Below, piece by piece: positions 22,202-33,620 of a stretch of DNA of 64,000 bases (the stretch's first letter is position 1; every line of letters begins with the position of its first letter). Both the position numbers and the translations under genes were made by a program. The notes beneath the pieces were generated by a model that saw nothing but the letters and a program-made list of their open reading frames with translations, was not told the origin of the DNA and ran no database searches. The DNA is from Apricaphanius iberus. Taxonomy: Eukaryota; Chordata; Actinopteri; Cyprinodontiformes; Aphaniidae. The stretch lies in assembly GCA_028564705.1 (NCBI GenBank), contig JAPXFQ010001133.1, positions 1,936,001 to 2,000,000 of the forward strand, written 5' to 3'.

Positions 22202-23194
22202 GATGTAAGGATAAAAAGAAGGAGAGATGGGAGGAAACTGGGACAAAGGGAAAGAAGAAAAGACAGAAGTAATAAAAGAATGAAGGACCAAGGATACAGA
22301 GAAAGGACACAAGAAAGGAAAGACAAAGAATGAAGGAAATGAGGAAGGAAGAGAAGCAGTAGGACAAGGAAAACAAAAGGTAGGTAGATCTGGAAATTAA
22401 AGTGTTTTTCATTGCTTACGATTGAATATTTATAAAGTTATCTACACTTTATAGATGCTGAGTGCAAATGCAGATAATTAATGCAGTGAGCTGTAAAGTA
22501 GGCTGGCTGACCGAGCTTCTCTCCCCGCTGTTTCCCAGAGATGATCTCAGTAAAGGCTGTTTCCTGTCTTCATGTGGACGCTGAAGACACATCCCAGACA
22601 CCGTCCTTCATCTTCATTGGGTGTCGAACCCGAGACGTGTCGTTTTTTGTAGTCCCGCCCTGCGGTAGCTGCCAGATAGAGTCCTCCAGGCTAGGTGACG
22701 TCGTCAGCCGTTATGGGCCACTCTGGGCTACCTGGCGCCACACTTCGCTTCGTTCTGACACACAGGCAGGCAGCAGGAGGGAAGGAATGCCAGGCGGCAG
22801 CACGCTAAAGCCATTCACTCATTCATCTCATCCCTTCTTAGGAGCCCCCTAACAGCTTTAGTGGGGGGATTATTAAAATCTGAGGCCAACTTTTACGAGC
22901 TCGCTACATACTTCAGGACTAAAACTTTGCCTTTATGTTCTCTCACTAAAAAACAAGACTGGACGAGCTTTATGATTCCTTTTAAGCTGTGTTATAATGT
23001 ATTTTTTAAGTACTCGGTTCGTTCATTGTTCAGCTGGCTCCTTCTCCCTGTTCGCCTGCCAGTCGCCGAGCTGTCTTCACACTTTAACACGGGCACAATC
23101 CAACATTTCCGTCCGTCTCCTACACGCATCGTTTTAGGTCCAAACTATGCAATATTTATGTTACCCATAAAAATTATAGTAGACCTGCTCATCT
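22202..23194. other. No gene recognised; purine-rich tract
   Basis: A long purine-rich stretch (GGAAGGAAGAGA-like) spans about 22200-22380 and creates fortuitous open frames on both strands. 22440-22500 contains GATAATTAATGCAG. Open frames at 22541-22852 and 22861-23241 show no recognisable domain. Confidence 0.4.
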
Positions 23195-23410
23195 ATTCAG
23201 TTCTTTTATACAGCGCCAATGCACAACAGATGTCATCCTGAGTCATTTCAATACAATTATACAATCAGTTAATAGTTTTCTGTGTAAGGAATCCCATCAG
23301 ATTGTGCTCAGCAATCGCTAAGCAAGCATGTAGCGACAGTGGAGAGGAAACACTCACTTTAACAGGAAGAAACCTCCAGCAGAACCAGAACCAAGAAGAG
23401 TTGGGACCAA
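23195..23410 (-). mobile_element. LINE 3'-end copy (same family as 14590-14964)
   Basis: On the minus strand this reads GAACCAGAACC-like, TTTCTTCCTG, CCACTGTCGCTACATGCTTG, ATCTGATGGGATTCCTTACA and ends near GGCGCTGTATAAAAGAACTG at the low-coordinate side. It is truncated and non-coding. Confidence 0.7.
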
Positions 23411-23889
23411 GTCATTGTTTTTAAAACAATGTTGCAAACTAATGTTTAATCTAAATCATAAACCATGTGTTATTTTAGAAATTGTTATTTGTTTAAATAC
23501 CTGATGAAACAAGAGAATTTAGAAAAAATTATGAACTCGCACCTCCATGCACCGTACTTTAGTTTTAAGTGCAAATAAATGTAATACATCTAGTACATGT
23601 AATTTACTCTAATTTTGCTAATAAGAATAAGTTCCTTTGAACTATAATTTCACAGATTCATTGCTAAGGATTAAAGAAATTTTACAAAAGAGTTCTGGTG
23701 ATGTAGTTTTTAAGATATTTAGATTTTTAAGAGTTGCAGAGAATCTTTCTGTTAAGGTAACTGAAATCTTTTCACGTAAATAAAAGGATTCTCGTCAGTC
23801 TTTACTGTTGCTTCATAGAGAGCCTCTTAACTTTTTTGTTTGTTTGTTGGTACAAGGGTGTGTTTGTGTAGGATAAAAAATTATCTGCA
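23411..23889. other. AT-rich sequence, nothing recognised
   Basis: No coding or repeat similarity noticed. Confidence 0.35.
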
Positions 23890-24290
23890 AAACATTTGTC
23901 AAAATCGGCTGTAAAATCGTGGGAGTTAAACAAAGACCTCCAGTATCTGTGGGAGGAGCTAAAGAAGGCTAAACCTGTCTTGGTTCAACCTCTCTATGCC
24001 CTCGGAATGTCGTTTTTGTCTACCTTTTCGGGAAACAAATCGTTTCTCCAACTCGTTTGTCCCTTCTGTTATCAAACGGTTAAATTCTGAAGGAAAATGT
24101 ATTAAGTAACATATACATTTTGAAAGGTGCCCATTAGCGATGGCTATTCCTCATTGGAGCCACTACTGTTGTCTGTATGTTAGTATTGACACACAAGGAC
24201 TGTTTGTGATATGTTTGCATAAAGTTTTTCTAAAGTCTGCTGTATTTTTATGCCCTTAGGGATCAATAACGTTTTCAGAATCTACAAGTA
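23890..24290 (+). pseudogene. LINE ORF2 C-terminal fragment with 3' UTR
   Basis: One frame near 24027-24090 gives RETNRFSNSFVPSVIKRLNS, the C-terminal motif N-R-F-x-x-S-F-V-P-x-x-I found at the end of several fish LINE polymerases. A 3' UTR follows with GCCCTTAGGGATCAATAACG at about 24253-24272, resembling the terminal region of such elements. Upstream residues lie in another frame, so the copy is broken. Clade not assigned. Confidence 0.5.
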
Positions 24291-25289
24291 TTTACTTAAA
24301 GTAAAGTCAGAAATTTGTAGAGAAAAAGAAAACTAAAGTTTGTTGACAATCAAATATTTCCAACATAAAATGCCGGTCCAATTAGATCTACGTTAAATTT
24401 ATAAGATGTGCATCTTGATATTTTAGAAACTGTAGCCTAAGTGGTTAATGTGATTCTTTTCCTGAATCAGAACAACCTCTCAGGCGTTCAGATGAGTCCA
24501 TGAACGCCTCGAACAGCAGAGGCTGTGAGGAAGAAGCTCCAACCTACCGTTTATTTTAGAACTTCACGTTTGAAAAAAGTTTGAAGTTGTTCCAACTCTG
24601 TGATTCTCATATTGTAGGTTTTTACATGTTGCTCTGCGTTTGTGTCGACTGCTCTGTAGTTTATGTTGAAATAATTCACTATTCAGAGCAGAAATATGAT
24701 TGGCTGCAGCACTCTAAAGAGACGGGTTTGTTTGGAGTGATCTGATTGGCTGTTTTCACGTAAATAGCTTCAAGTTCCGAGTCGTTGGTGTGGAAGTCCA
24801 AGTCAGGTCTGAAGTGATAAAATGAATGCCTGGATTCCAAACCCGAGGAACCTGGCTCAGTGATTGGTTGTATGCAACGATCGTCTGTGACCACAGGCAT
24901 CCATTAACGGCTAAAGCTCGTAAATACGTGAAAAACACGTCTAACTGCGTATTTCAATAGTTTAAACACAACTTAATTAGAATTAATACTAACAGTGGAA
25001 ACTGTCTTAGCGTAAAACAAAAGCTATAGGTGAACCAACCAATAAGCACCAACATGGAACAGCCAATAACGAGTCAGCTAGCATTGTCACACGGTATTTC
25101 ATCCTCCCAACCAGCATTGTCTTTGAATATCATGAATTATCCTCAAAGAGCTGATTTTTTCTGGATTAATTCGAAGTCCCGTTCTAAAAAAGATTCCCTG
25201 AATACTGAACCGGGAATAGGGCGGGGCTCCACTGTTCCCTGAGGAAATGTCTTTTCTTTTTTAGGGAGAGAGTATACCTTCTTTAAATA
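24291..25289. other. No gene recognised
   Basis: Unique intronic sequence. Two short repeats of TGATTGGCTG occur near 24690-24760. No domain was recognised in the short open frames. Confidence 0.35.
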
Positions 25290-25660
25290 ACATGTACTCT
25301 TGTTTATCATGGCTGCCTCGCGTAGCTTGGGTTTTTTTGAAGCGTTTTTTGTCCTGAAATATTAACGCGACGTTTCCGCACGCTGTAATATGTGAGTAAC
25401 CACTAGGGGGAGGTGTACAAGAGCGGTAAATATGGCATCACATTCCATCTACGGTACTACTGCTGTATTTATCTGTCGTAATCTGAAAATTAACCAGCTG
25501 ATTATCTCCTCTACGGTGTTTGTTTTGTTTCTACCTTACAAATCCAGCACTCTATTCGATCTGAGTAATGTACTCTGCCCCCTAGTGGACCTCTCCAGTA
25601 CTATATGCCCAGGATGCAACCTGCTGCTAGTGTCAAAGCAAGGTTAAAAAGCAGGTATAT
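25290..25660 (-). mobile_element. Short DNA transposon copy (family with shared core), minus orientation
   Basis: The reverse complement contains CTAGGGGGCAGAGTACATTA, ATCAGCTGGTTAATTTTCAG and GTACCGTAGATGGAATGTGA, matching the core of 20930-21510 and 35480-35640. Termini are not resolved. Confidence 0.6.
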
Positions 25661-26669
25661 GTCCGGCCTTACACTGTAAAAAGAAAATAAAAACATACAA
25701 ATCTAGTTCTGTGTTGTTTTCAGTAGTAATTCCCTTACCTTTGGCAAAAGCTGAGAAAAGTATAAACATTCTCAGAGTGAAGGGAGGCTAACAAGCTAGG
25801 ACGACATGTGCTGTTTTAGCTAACATTAGCTGTCTTTAGCTAACTACACTTGTAGGAAAACAACAAAACGCTTATTCTTTCAATTCAGTGCACTTTATAG
25901 CCTCTGATTACTGAAAAATCCACCAACTTATTTGTACCTCTGAGAAACTATGTTTATTTACCTTAGCAAAAAAAACTCAAACAGTATTAATAATATTCGT
26001 TAACTATTTTGGCTGTTTGAAAACGTTTCTTTGGTACTCGGTTGAATATTACTTTACCGATGATTTTAGCTAAAAGTGGCCATTAAGTCCACATTAGCAA
26101 GTGTAGCAGCACATATCATGAGAAAAAAAAAAGAAATTCATAAGAAACAATAAAATATATGTCAGAAAGTATGCTAGCACTCACATTCTTTTACTGTATG
26201 AACAGGAAAAGACTTGAGTTGTGTCACTTTCTGGTTACTGAGGAAGTTTTATTGAACAATTATTTTTAGAAAGGGGGAGATTGGTAGTGACAGAATTAAA
26301 TTCTGCTATTATCTACAAAATTCTTTAATTTCTTTTCATACGTTTTAAATTTAGGCTAAAGAAGACAGGAAAATAAATAGCAACTTTGGTAAATGGGTTC
26401 GTGCTTATTTAGCTGACCTCTACTCATTAGAAACCTTGTAAAAAACATGATTATTAAAATAAGCTTGTGCTATAATACAAAGGAACATAGATCCTTTTAT
26501 TTCTTGTTTTAAAATGTATTTTTGTTGTTTACTTTATATGAAAATCTTGGTGTTAAACATGTAACAAATTCAGAGAATAACCCAAACCAACTCCATGCAA
26601 TATTTGAAACATTTCATTGGAATTGTTGGTGTTTAACGTAAGTGTTAAAGATAATAATCATTCTATAAA
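25661..26669. other. No gene recognised
   Basis: AT-rich intronic sequence with GCTAACATTAGC-type words near 25820 and A runs near 26124-26132. Confidence 0.35.
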
Positions 26670-27035
26670 AGAAATCAAAAAATCGATTTTGAATCGATTC
26701 TTATAATATTCTAAGCAGTAAAAAAATTGGTTTAATTGTTTAACATAGTTTGTCCTTTTTTAACAGCTAAAATAGGAATAAAAAATCCAGACAGCTGTTT
26801 TAAGGCTTAGTTCTGAAAGTGTTTATCCAGTGTTTCCTGGTAAACTGTTCCTCACCCAGTGATAAATCAATGAATTACAGGCAGATAATTAAGATAACAG
26901 CTTAAAAAAACGTTTTTAATTGGACTGGACCATGTCTATATCGACCTGGATCAGATTAAATCGGATTGGAGCATGATAATCGATGATAACTCTTGAGAAT
27001 CGGAATAGATTTTTGACATTTGAGTCGACACCCAG
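26670..27035 (-). mobile_element. Short DNA transposon copy (CTGGGTATCGATTC family), minus orientation
   Basis: The reverse complement begins GAGCTGGGTGTCGACTCAAA and includes CGATTCTCAAGAGT; it closes with AATCGATTCAAAATCGATTT. The same start and end occur in plus orientation at 51974-52310. No open frame for a transposase. Confidence 0.6.
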
Positions 27036-27489
27036 CTCTTTGCTTCTCTTTGCTTCACTCTACAGATCCTCTCTTGCTTTCTCCGCGCTCACACAAACAT
27101 TCAGAAACACACAGCCTCGCGGCGCAGTAGCTGAAAATTGTGATTTTAGCACAGCAGCTGTTTTTTTGCCTGCTATAAAAATGGCCTCCCTCCAGCTCTT
27201 CTGCTGCCTCCTCCTGGACTCCTCCCTCCATTTGTCCACATATCTCCCAACTTTCTCCTGATCCGTCCAGAGGCAGCGGGAGGTGTACAGAAATGCTCAA
27301 GTTAAGGGTTTAGATGGTGAACTTTGCATGAACCATTACATTACAAGCTGTGAACATTATTCTAAAACTGACAAGGGGAGAAACCCTTGAAGCTGCAGAT
27401 GAGACGAAGAAATCCGACGCTGCAGCTCCGCTTAGAGACTGAAACTGTTGTTTAGGAGGAAAATGTACGCTGGAATCATATTTGATTCA
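27036..27489. other. No gene recognised
   Basis: Moderate-GC sequence with a 92-residue plus frame (26983-27261) of unclear status and no recognisable domain. Confidence 0.35.
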
Positions 27490-27730
27490 TAGGAATTATG
27501 ACAGCCTATAAAAACGGTGCTTTAATTGGAATCATTAGGATCTTGATGGAACCAGTGTGGTTAGTTGTGACCAGCATGTTTGGTGCTCCCCTCTCTCACA
27601 TTCATTTAACAATCCCACAGATGCCTAATTGTTTCCCTAATGATGCCGAGTCTAATGGGACTGTTTTGGCTCTTCATTTGATGGTGCTGGCCCAGTAATT
27701 AGACTGCACCTCACTTCATTAAACAGCAGG
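27490..27730. promoter_or_regulatory. Strong candidate conserved non-coding element
   Basis: A repeat-free block about 2.4 kb from exon 2, dense in homeodomain-type and related words: GGAATTATGACAGCC, GCTTTAATTGGAATCATTAG, GATGCCTAATTG, CCAGTAATTAGAC and CTTCATTAAACAG. Its low CpG, balanced composition and clustered TAAT cores resemble vertebrate enhancer elements. The 66-residue open frame inside it is not protein-like in any recognised way. Confidence 0.35.
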
Positions 27731-29184
27731 AGGAGATAGGGAGGGGGCGCCGAGGTTCAGGCCCCGCTGGCAAACGGCGACGTTTCAGGACGGAGACGGG
27801 AGGAGGCGGCTCCACACCCAACAGGCCTGCTGCCGAAGCTCATCTCTCTCTGCTGCTGTCTGCGACACAAATCTGTTCCTGCTCCTATCTGGAGGTTAGA
27901 TTGTACTGTGTGGTGCAACGCAGTCAGGGAATCTCACTGAAAAAACGCTTCGCTGACCAGCGGACATGAATGCCTGTTTGGGAGTTCAAATATCAGTACT
28001 GTTGGTTTTCTGTCAGTTAACGTGTTAGCCATGACATCATCTGTTTAAAGAGCTAGTAAACATCCCTAATGTACATTTTTCATTTTGGATTCATTAATAA
28101 ATGAATCTCTGACATAATATGTCTCTCATTATCACAGCTTTTAGCAGGTATTAATGATTTTGGCTAATTGCACTGAGCTAACACAAGACAAGTTCAGATA
28201 ATGAGAAAAATGAGGAATGTGTCTCTTATTCAGTGTATGTAAACTTCTGGCTTCAACTGTTTATAAAACCCAATATCTTAAGTATTACAATACAATAAAA
28301 TAATCAAAGAAAACTTATATACATATGAAATAAATAAAAAAATAGAACAGAATACATTTAAATAGAAAAAAAACTAAATTGAAACAATTTCAAAATATTG
28401 AATAAAATATAAACAAAATATATTAGAAAGCTTTAAATAACATTAAAAAATAAAATAAAAATAGTTAAGCAATGAAAACTATATATATAGCTGAAAATAA
28501 TTATTGATATAATTATATTACATATATAATAATTAATAACATATAATTGATCTGTTGCAATACTAATGAAAATACTACAGACACAAAGAAAAACAAAAAA
28601 TATCAACCTTAGAAATATTGTGAAAGTGAAAAAAATATTAAACGATATAAAATATAAAATAGCAAAAATTATCAAAAAGTTTTAAATCAAATAAAAAAAT
28701 TGAGGTAAAGCTTTTAAAAATTAATTCAGTAAATATTTGTCTATAAATCCTTTAGATCCTAGGCTTATAGGGGAATTTCTTTTTTATAACCTGGACCTTA
28801 TTTTTTTTTTTAGCAATTTGAATGTTTTTTTTTCACTCACGCTGAGAAGTTTGGACCCAATTTGAGTCGTTCAGCAGCATTTATACATTCAGTCATGATC
28901 AGCATACATCTGAAGAACGCGAGCGCTCGGGGCAGTAGAAATGGCGCTTTTAATAAGGTTTAATCTGCCCCAAACATTTTAATTTTTACCATCTTTATAC
29001 CCTTCTTGGACTTACAAACGCCTCAGAAGTGCGTCTTGATTTTCCTCCGGGACGATTTCAGGGATAAACAATAATATAAAGCTGATAAATCTGCAGCAAC
29101 CATACATCCCATGGTGAGTGAAAAAAACATAAAATCTGCTAAAAAATAAAGTCCAGGTAAAAAAAAAATCCCCTTTACTATGCA
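27731..29184. other. No gene recognised; very AT-rich tract
   Basis: 27730-27900 is GC-rich and unique. 28260-28750 is extremely AT-rich (mostly A and T runs, imperfect TATATA words) and likely a decayed AT-rich repeat. Confidence 0.4.
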
Positions 29185-29503
29185 GTAAGCCAATATAGCA
29201 TCAATATGCCAACATTTTTGCGATGTTTTATGCCACAATATTGTATCAATATTCAAAACTAGTTGGCTGTTTTCACCCTTTTGGTTCCAGTGGATCAACT
29301 AGATTTAGTAATAAAACTGGATTTTATAGATTGGAGTGTTTAGAGTCCGGCAACAGATTTTCTAGTTAAATAAATGTAAAAAAAATCACAACATATAGTC
29401 TTACTCATAGTACCATGGTATATTGCAATATTTTGTTTTGCCCCCTTTGTATCTTGATACATATCGTAGATTCTTGCCAGAGTATTGCCTAAACACATCC
29501 CTA
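29185..29503 (+). mobile_element. Second copy of the hAT-type short element found at 760-1158
   Basis: Shared blocks with 760-1158: ATATTGTATCAATATTC, GTTCCAGTGGATCAACTAGA, CAACAGATTTTCTAGTTAAA and the right end AACACATCCCTA. The left terminus is degraded. Its right end abuts another short transposon directly. Confidence 0.65.
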
Positions 29504-29690
29504 ATATATATACACTCCTTGCCGATACTTCAAATACACAAAAAACATGCAATGAATTGGTTTTATTTTCTTCTCTGCTTGCTAAAACGAATTATGGTGA
29601 ATTTTTTTAACTTTAACCGACACCAATACGAGTACAATAGAACGATATTTGCCGGTTACTAGTATGGGTATCGGTGCATCACTAAATTGT
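29504..29690 (+). mobile_element. Short transposon fragment (GATGCACCGATAC family)
   Basis: Contains TTGCCGATACTTC, CAATGAATTGGTTTTATTTT and CTTCTCTGCTTG, shared with 31125-31200 and 21683-21760, and ends GTATGGGTATCGGTGCATCA. The left terminal repeat is missing. Confidence 0.6.
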
Positions 29691-30100
29691 TCAATAAAAA
29701 ATAAAATAAAAATCTAAAATATAATGCAAAATGTGATGAAATTAATAAAACTAAATTGCTTAAATATAGGAAGAAACATAACAGAAACAGGGCTGCCCCT
29801 CTGCTAAATCTCTCTGTTGTGTTCCTGATGGATAGGAGGCGCTAGAGGTCAGTTGGGTTTGATCCCTAAACCTGATGGTGTTTGAATGGTTTGGGCTGAA
29901 AATGTGTCATTAAATGATTTTGTTGAAGCTGAGGAATTAAGGCGAGTTCAGTGAAGGATGTAATCTCCCAAAGTAAAGCCCTGCACTCTAATATCTATTT
30001 TCTGTTATGAAATAAATCCACTCCTGATAGGTTTTGAGGGTTTGACGAGAAAAGGGACTCCTGGTGGCCGTTCCTACAACCATGGCCCACATCTCCGTGC
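29691..30100. other. Intronic sequence next to exon 2, nothing recognised
   Basis: No repeat or motif beyond the donor site. Confidence 0.35.
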
Positions 30101-30106
30101 TCTTAC
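30101..30106 (-). other. Donor splice site of erbb4 intron 2
   Basis: The exon ends CTGAAG and is followed on the minus strand by GTAAGA, a near-consensus vertebrate 5' splice site. It fixes the exon end at 30107. Confidence 0.88.
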
Positions 30107-30258
30107 CTTCAGGAAGGACAGGTTGCGGTTCCGATCGATGCTGGTGATCTCCAGGTTGCCCATGACGACCTCGCAGTTCTCGTAGAGCTTCCTGAGGGTG
30201 CGGTACTGCTGGTCCAGGTCAGACAGGGTGCTCAGCTTGTTCTGCGTCCCGGGGCAGA
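30107..30258 (-). CDS. erbb4: erbb4 exon 2 (receptor tyrosine kinase ErbB4, ectodomain start)
   Basis: ErbB4 is a single-pass plasma-membrane receptor tyrosine kinase for neuregulins. This exon encodes the first part of ectodomain subdomain I. On the minus strand it reads TC plus exactly 50 codons, beginning [20 protein letters not shown], then a segment containing [16 protein letters not shown], and ending RNLSFLK. The two cysteines (codons 1 and 28) are the conserved pair of this subdomain. The SLSD-LEQQYR and [15 protein letters not shown] pattern fits ErbB4 better than ErbB3 ([22 protein letters not shown]), EGFR or ErbB2, as I recall those family sequences. The exon enters in phase 1, leaves in phase 0 and is 152 bp long, as in exon 2 of ERBB-family genes. 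The donor is GTAAGA and the acceptor TTTTCCAG. There are no frameshifts or stops, so it looks functional. Teleosts often carry two erbb4 copies, and which one this is cannot be decided here. Confidence 0.93.
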
Positions 30259-30290
30259 CTGGAAAACAGAGGAACGCCTTGAGTTAGACG
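30259..30290 (-). other. Acceptor splice site, polypyrimidine tract and branch site of erbb4 intron 1
   Basis: On the minus strand the bases before the exon read TTCCTCTGTTTTCCAG, a pyrimidine-rich tract ending in AG. A CTAAC branch-site match lies upstream, with its adenine at 30284, about 26 nt from the exon. That is a normal distance for a vertebrate branch point. Confidence 0.85.
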
Positions 30291-31068
30291 TAGAACCGTG
30301 ACATTAACTCTACGCAGTTGGTCTGGAACGGCCCAGAGGTTATGTTAAACCTCTGGGCGGTACGCGACTCTGCCGACGGCGGCGTGGATATCATTTCTCT
30401 GAGGCAGTGACCTACAGTTTGGCCCTGGCACCGTTTAATCAGAGTTATTCAAATTGCATGGTTTGACCTTTTCAAAGGGTTTCACTGTGACTTTACCCAG
30501 CTGACGTTATTCCACCACTTTAAAGTTATTGTAAGGAGTCGGCCCGCTCCGCCGCTGTGTGCTGGTAATTAGACGCTTTCAGTGTTCACAATGTAACACA
30601 GCATGACGTTGCTAAAGGTAAATAAGTTCATTCATTCAATTCAGAAAGTCAGAGAAGCTAGGGTCCAACCAAGAAGTAGTTCCTGATCAAATTAATATGT
30701 GACATTTTTAACACATCTCTGCTCTTTGTAGGGGTTTTTGGATTAAAAAAGCAACAACAAAAATGTAGCTTTTTACATTAAATCATTATTAGATCTTAAT
30801 TTTATTTATACATTACATTATTTACCTTCCAATCGTGCTCTTAATAGACTGAGGAACGTTTTTCGCCCAATCAGGTGCTGCCATGAAGGAACATGGCATA
30901 ATGTTTTTGGATGTGGTTTTTGAAGCATTGTTCTGATGTTGAAATTGTTATAAAATTCACTGAGACTTGGAAATATAAGTACAGGAACAATCTATGTATT
31001 GCTGCTCTACCAGATTCTTAAATCTGAACCAAAGTTTTTCCTTGCACCAAATTTCCCTTAATTCTAAC
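30291..31068. other. Intron 1 sequence flanking exon 2; possible regulatory block
   Basis: 30300-30610 is repeat-free and includes TTTAATCAGAGTTATTCAAATTGCA-type content and GCTGGTAATTAGACGC near 30560-30575; a palindromic ACCTCTGGG/CCCAGAGGT pair flanks GTTATGTTAA at 30330-30357. This may be an intronic regulatory block. The rest is AT-rich and unrecognised. Confidence 0.3.
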
Positions 31069-31418
31069 TAGGGATCCAACTTCAATGATACCAATATTTG
31101 GATCTTAGTGGCTGCTCATACAAAGTACCAATACCGATACTTCTATCACGCACAAAAAATGGGATGAATTGGAAGACAGGTTTTTATTTTCTTCTCTGCT
31201 TGTTACAACAAACGATGGTGAAATTAGATAAAGATAAAATGTATATATTCATAAAAATGACCATCAAACCAACATTTGAACCAACAGTGAAAAAAAAAAG
31301 TTTTCTGTGAAATTATTGCAGTTTCCACATGTTAAGCATCGGTTCATGCGTTGGTTAACGAACCGATACCCATGTGAGTTTATTAGAACGGTATCGGCAC
31401 CAGTAATGTTCATCCCTA
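31069..31418 (+). mobile_element. Near-complete short DNA transposon (GATGCACCGATAC family)
   Basis: The 350-bp element starts TAGGGATCCAAC and ends GTTCATCCCTA, giving short imperfect terminal inverted repeats (TAGGGAT/ATCCCTA). The interior has ACCAATACCGATACTTCTAT and ACCGATACCCATG blocks shared with 21570-22201 and 29504-29690. No transposase frame. The target duplication is not clear. The termini resemble those of the hAT-type element at 760. Confidence 0.65.
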
Positions 31419-32589
31419 CTTGAAATGTGTTAATCTGCGTGTAATTCATTAAACACATCATTTCTTTCATCTGAATTGTACATTAAATTCACATTTCTGC
31501 ATCTGAATATATTTGAAAGACCCGATGGAAATATTCCCTATATAGCTTTCACTTCTGACTGCGTCCAGCCAGAGCCACTGTCTTGTTTCTTGTGGAGGAA
31601 TGGGGACGGATTCTTTTCTGATTTTCATGTTTATCTCCACTAACAGCTGTAAAAATGTGCCGTCTGCTGATTTATGCCCAATATAAGCAGAAAAATGTCC
31701 ATTTCCCAAGGATAAAAAACATCTACTCTAACATTATAATCTGTTTTTTTTTTTTTTTTTTTATAAAGCAACAAATAAATAAAAAATAAAGACAATAATC
31801 TCATCTTGTTTTATAGTGATATTTATTGTCTTGGAATAAATAGAATAATTTCCTTCTGATTATGATTTAAGTATCACATTATTTACAAGTAATTTACTTT
31901 AACTTCTTAAGCGATGAAAGGATATTTGGTTTTTTTTTCATTTCTCAATCTAATAAAGAACATTTTCCATTGAATGAAGCTCAATTACCAAATTATCTTG
32001 ACATTTTGTGGAGATAACAGTTTAAAACCTTTAATCGTCTAATTATGTCATATTTATTACATCCTCATGAATAACAAAAGTTGTTTTATTCTCATTATTT
32101 TGATGTTTTACTTTCCTGTTGAGATGACATGTTGGTTCTATATTATTTTAACAAATAACTCTTCTAAGATTCTTCTTGTGGTAATTTATTATTTCATCTC
32201 ATCAAAGTAAAATTTGTTTAAAATTGATGATTAATATATATTTTCTTGGTAACAACCTGATTTTGTCATCATATTAAGATTCTAAAAAATATACGTTTTG
32301 TTTCCTGATCATTAATATCATTTATTGTACCACTTATGGTTCTGTTGGCCTATTCATAATTTAGTTATTTCATCATCTTAAGATATGAAATCTGTTTTTA
32401 TAATCTTTTATGGTTGTAACAAAGCTTGTACTGATTTTTCTGCCATTATTTCCAGCAAAATATATATTTTCATGTTCCGGTTTCAAGATTCCAAAACTTC
32501 TTAGTGAGAATTTATTTGTATTTTTCAATCATCATGCTTCTGCTCTTATAGTTTTAATTTGGAGTCTTGGTGTAAATGTTGATCAGACC
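31419..32589. other. AT-rich sequence, nothing recognised
   Basis: Includes a T19 run at 31744-31762. No coding similarity. Confidence 0.4.
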
Positions 32590-32606
32590 AAAATATATAT
32601 ATATAT

Positions 32607-32639
<33 letters not shown>

Positions 32640-32640
32640 A
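32590..32640 (+). repeat. Compound microsatellite (AT)7 then (GATA)n
   Basis: An AT run at 32593-32606 is followed by about seven and a half tandem GATA units at 32610-32639. Confidence 0.9.
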
Positions 32641-33118
32641 CTAAGTTAAAGCTAAATTTACTTTCACAAGTGGAGCATTACAGCTGTAATTTGTAGTAAA
32701 TCTTTTTTAGGAATTGGCTGGGGGTCTTTTTTTCTGATATTATGGTGGAAATAAGGGGAAAAGTAAACAGGTAGAGGGGGAGTTGAAGATACAAGATAGT
32801 AAGAGGAACAAAGGATATATCCCAGTTCGCCTCCACACCTGCAGGACGAAGAGAGAAGGGGGGACCAACAAAACAAACCAATCAACACAAAGTGAGAACT
32901 ACACAACCGCAACACACAAATAGTTATTTGTTTTATATACTGATACAAATTGACATTGGCATGAAAAATAGTTTTTTTTTCTCCATATTTCCAAACTCTA
33001 ACTAGTAATATGAATGATTTTGGTCCTAATTTTCCGTATAAATTACATGCAATGTGTGGATAAATAGCAAAAAACTCAAAGCAACCTTGAGCACAGCATG
33101 AACCATGGTAGCATATTG
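32641..33118. other. No gene recognised; long minus-strand open frame probably fortuitous
   Basis: A 155-residue minus frame spans 32664-33131. It has no recognisable domain. The segment CAGTTCGCCTCCACACCTGC at 32823 looks like part of a fish dispersed repeat but I could not assign it. Confidence 0.35.
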
Positions 33119-33620
33119 TCAGTGTTGCCACAATTACTTTGAAATAGTAATATGATTACTGACTACCCCTTCAAAAAGTAACTTAGATACTTTACTGATT
33201 ACTTTATTTTAAAAGCAACTAAGTTAGAAGTTACTTTATCAGTTACTTTCAGCAGCTACCAATAAAACTCCTCACTGCCTCAACATAAAAACAATAACCA
33301 GTTTTACAAATACTCACTTTTTTGCATTTTAACAGTAAGGTTGGAAATATACTTGCTTTTTAACCTCATATTGACACCAGAAGCAACAAGTTGCGTCTTG
33401 GAGACGTACTTGCTTACTCACTGCACATAATACTGGAGAGTTCCACTAGAGGGCAGTAACAGAGTACATAACTCAGACTCAGGCCGTGGAAACAAAACAA
33501 ACATGGCAACCCTAAAGGAGTAAATAATAATAATCAGCTGCTTCAGATTACGACAGAAAAAGTGGCTATATTATGAGTAATGCGTTACCGAGAAGGCCTA
33601 ACGCATTACTGATATCACTG
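33119..33620 (+). mobile_element. Short hAT-like element with CAGTG termini and the shared core
   Basis: The element starts CAGTGTTGCCACAATTAC and ends AACGCATTACTGATATCACTG, with repeated TTACT words near both ends as in fish hAT-type short elements. The middle (AACAAGTTGCGTCTTGG, GGCAGTAACAGAGTACATAA, AATCAGCTGCTTCAGATTAC) matches the core of the 20930-21510, 25290-25660 and 35480-35640 copies, which have different outer ends. The target duplication is not clear. Confidence 0.6.

Larger units (their letters stand above)
1..30106 (-). other. erbb4: Part of erbb4 intron 2 (transposon-rich)
   Basis: All sequence on the low-coordinate side of the exon is downstream of it on the minus strand. 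No further erbb4 exon was found here: exon 3 would encode the REVTGYVL-type segment and no such open frame is visible. The intron therefore runs off the left edge. Its contents are listed separately. ERBB4 introns 1 and 2 are very large in vertebrates, which fits. Confidence 0.75.

Noticed and set aside
1..30106. erbb4 exon 3
   Set aside because: No minus-strand segment with the expected receptor sequence between splice sites was seen; it probably lies beyond the left edge.
32664..33131. 155-residue minus-strand open frame
   Set aside because: No recognisable domain, no splice context, overlaps the start of a short transposon.
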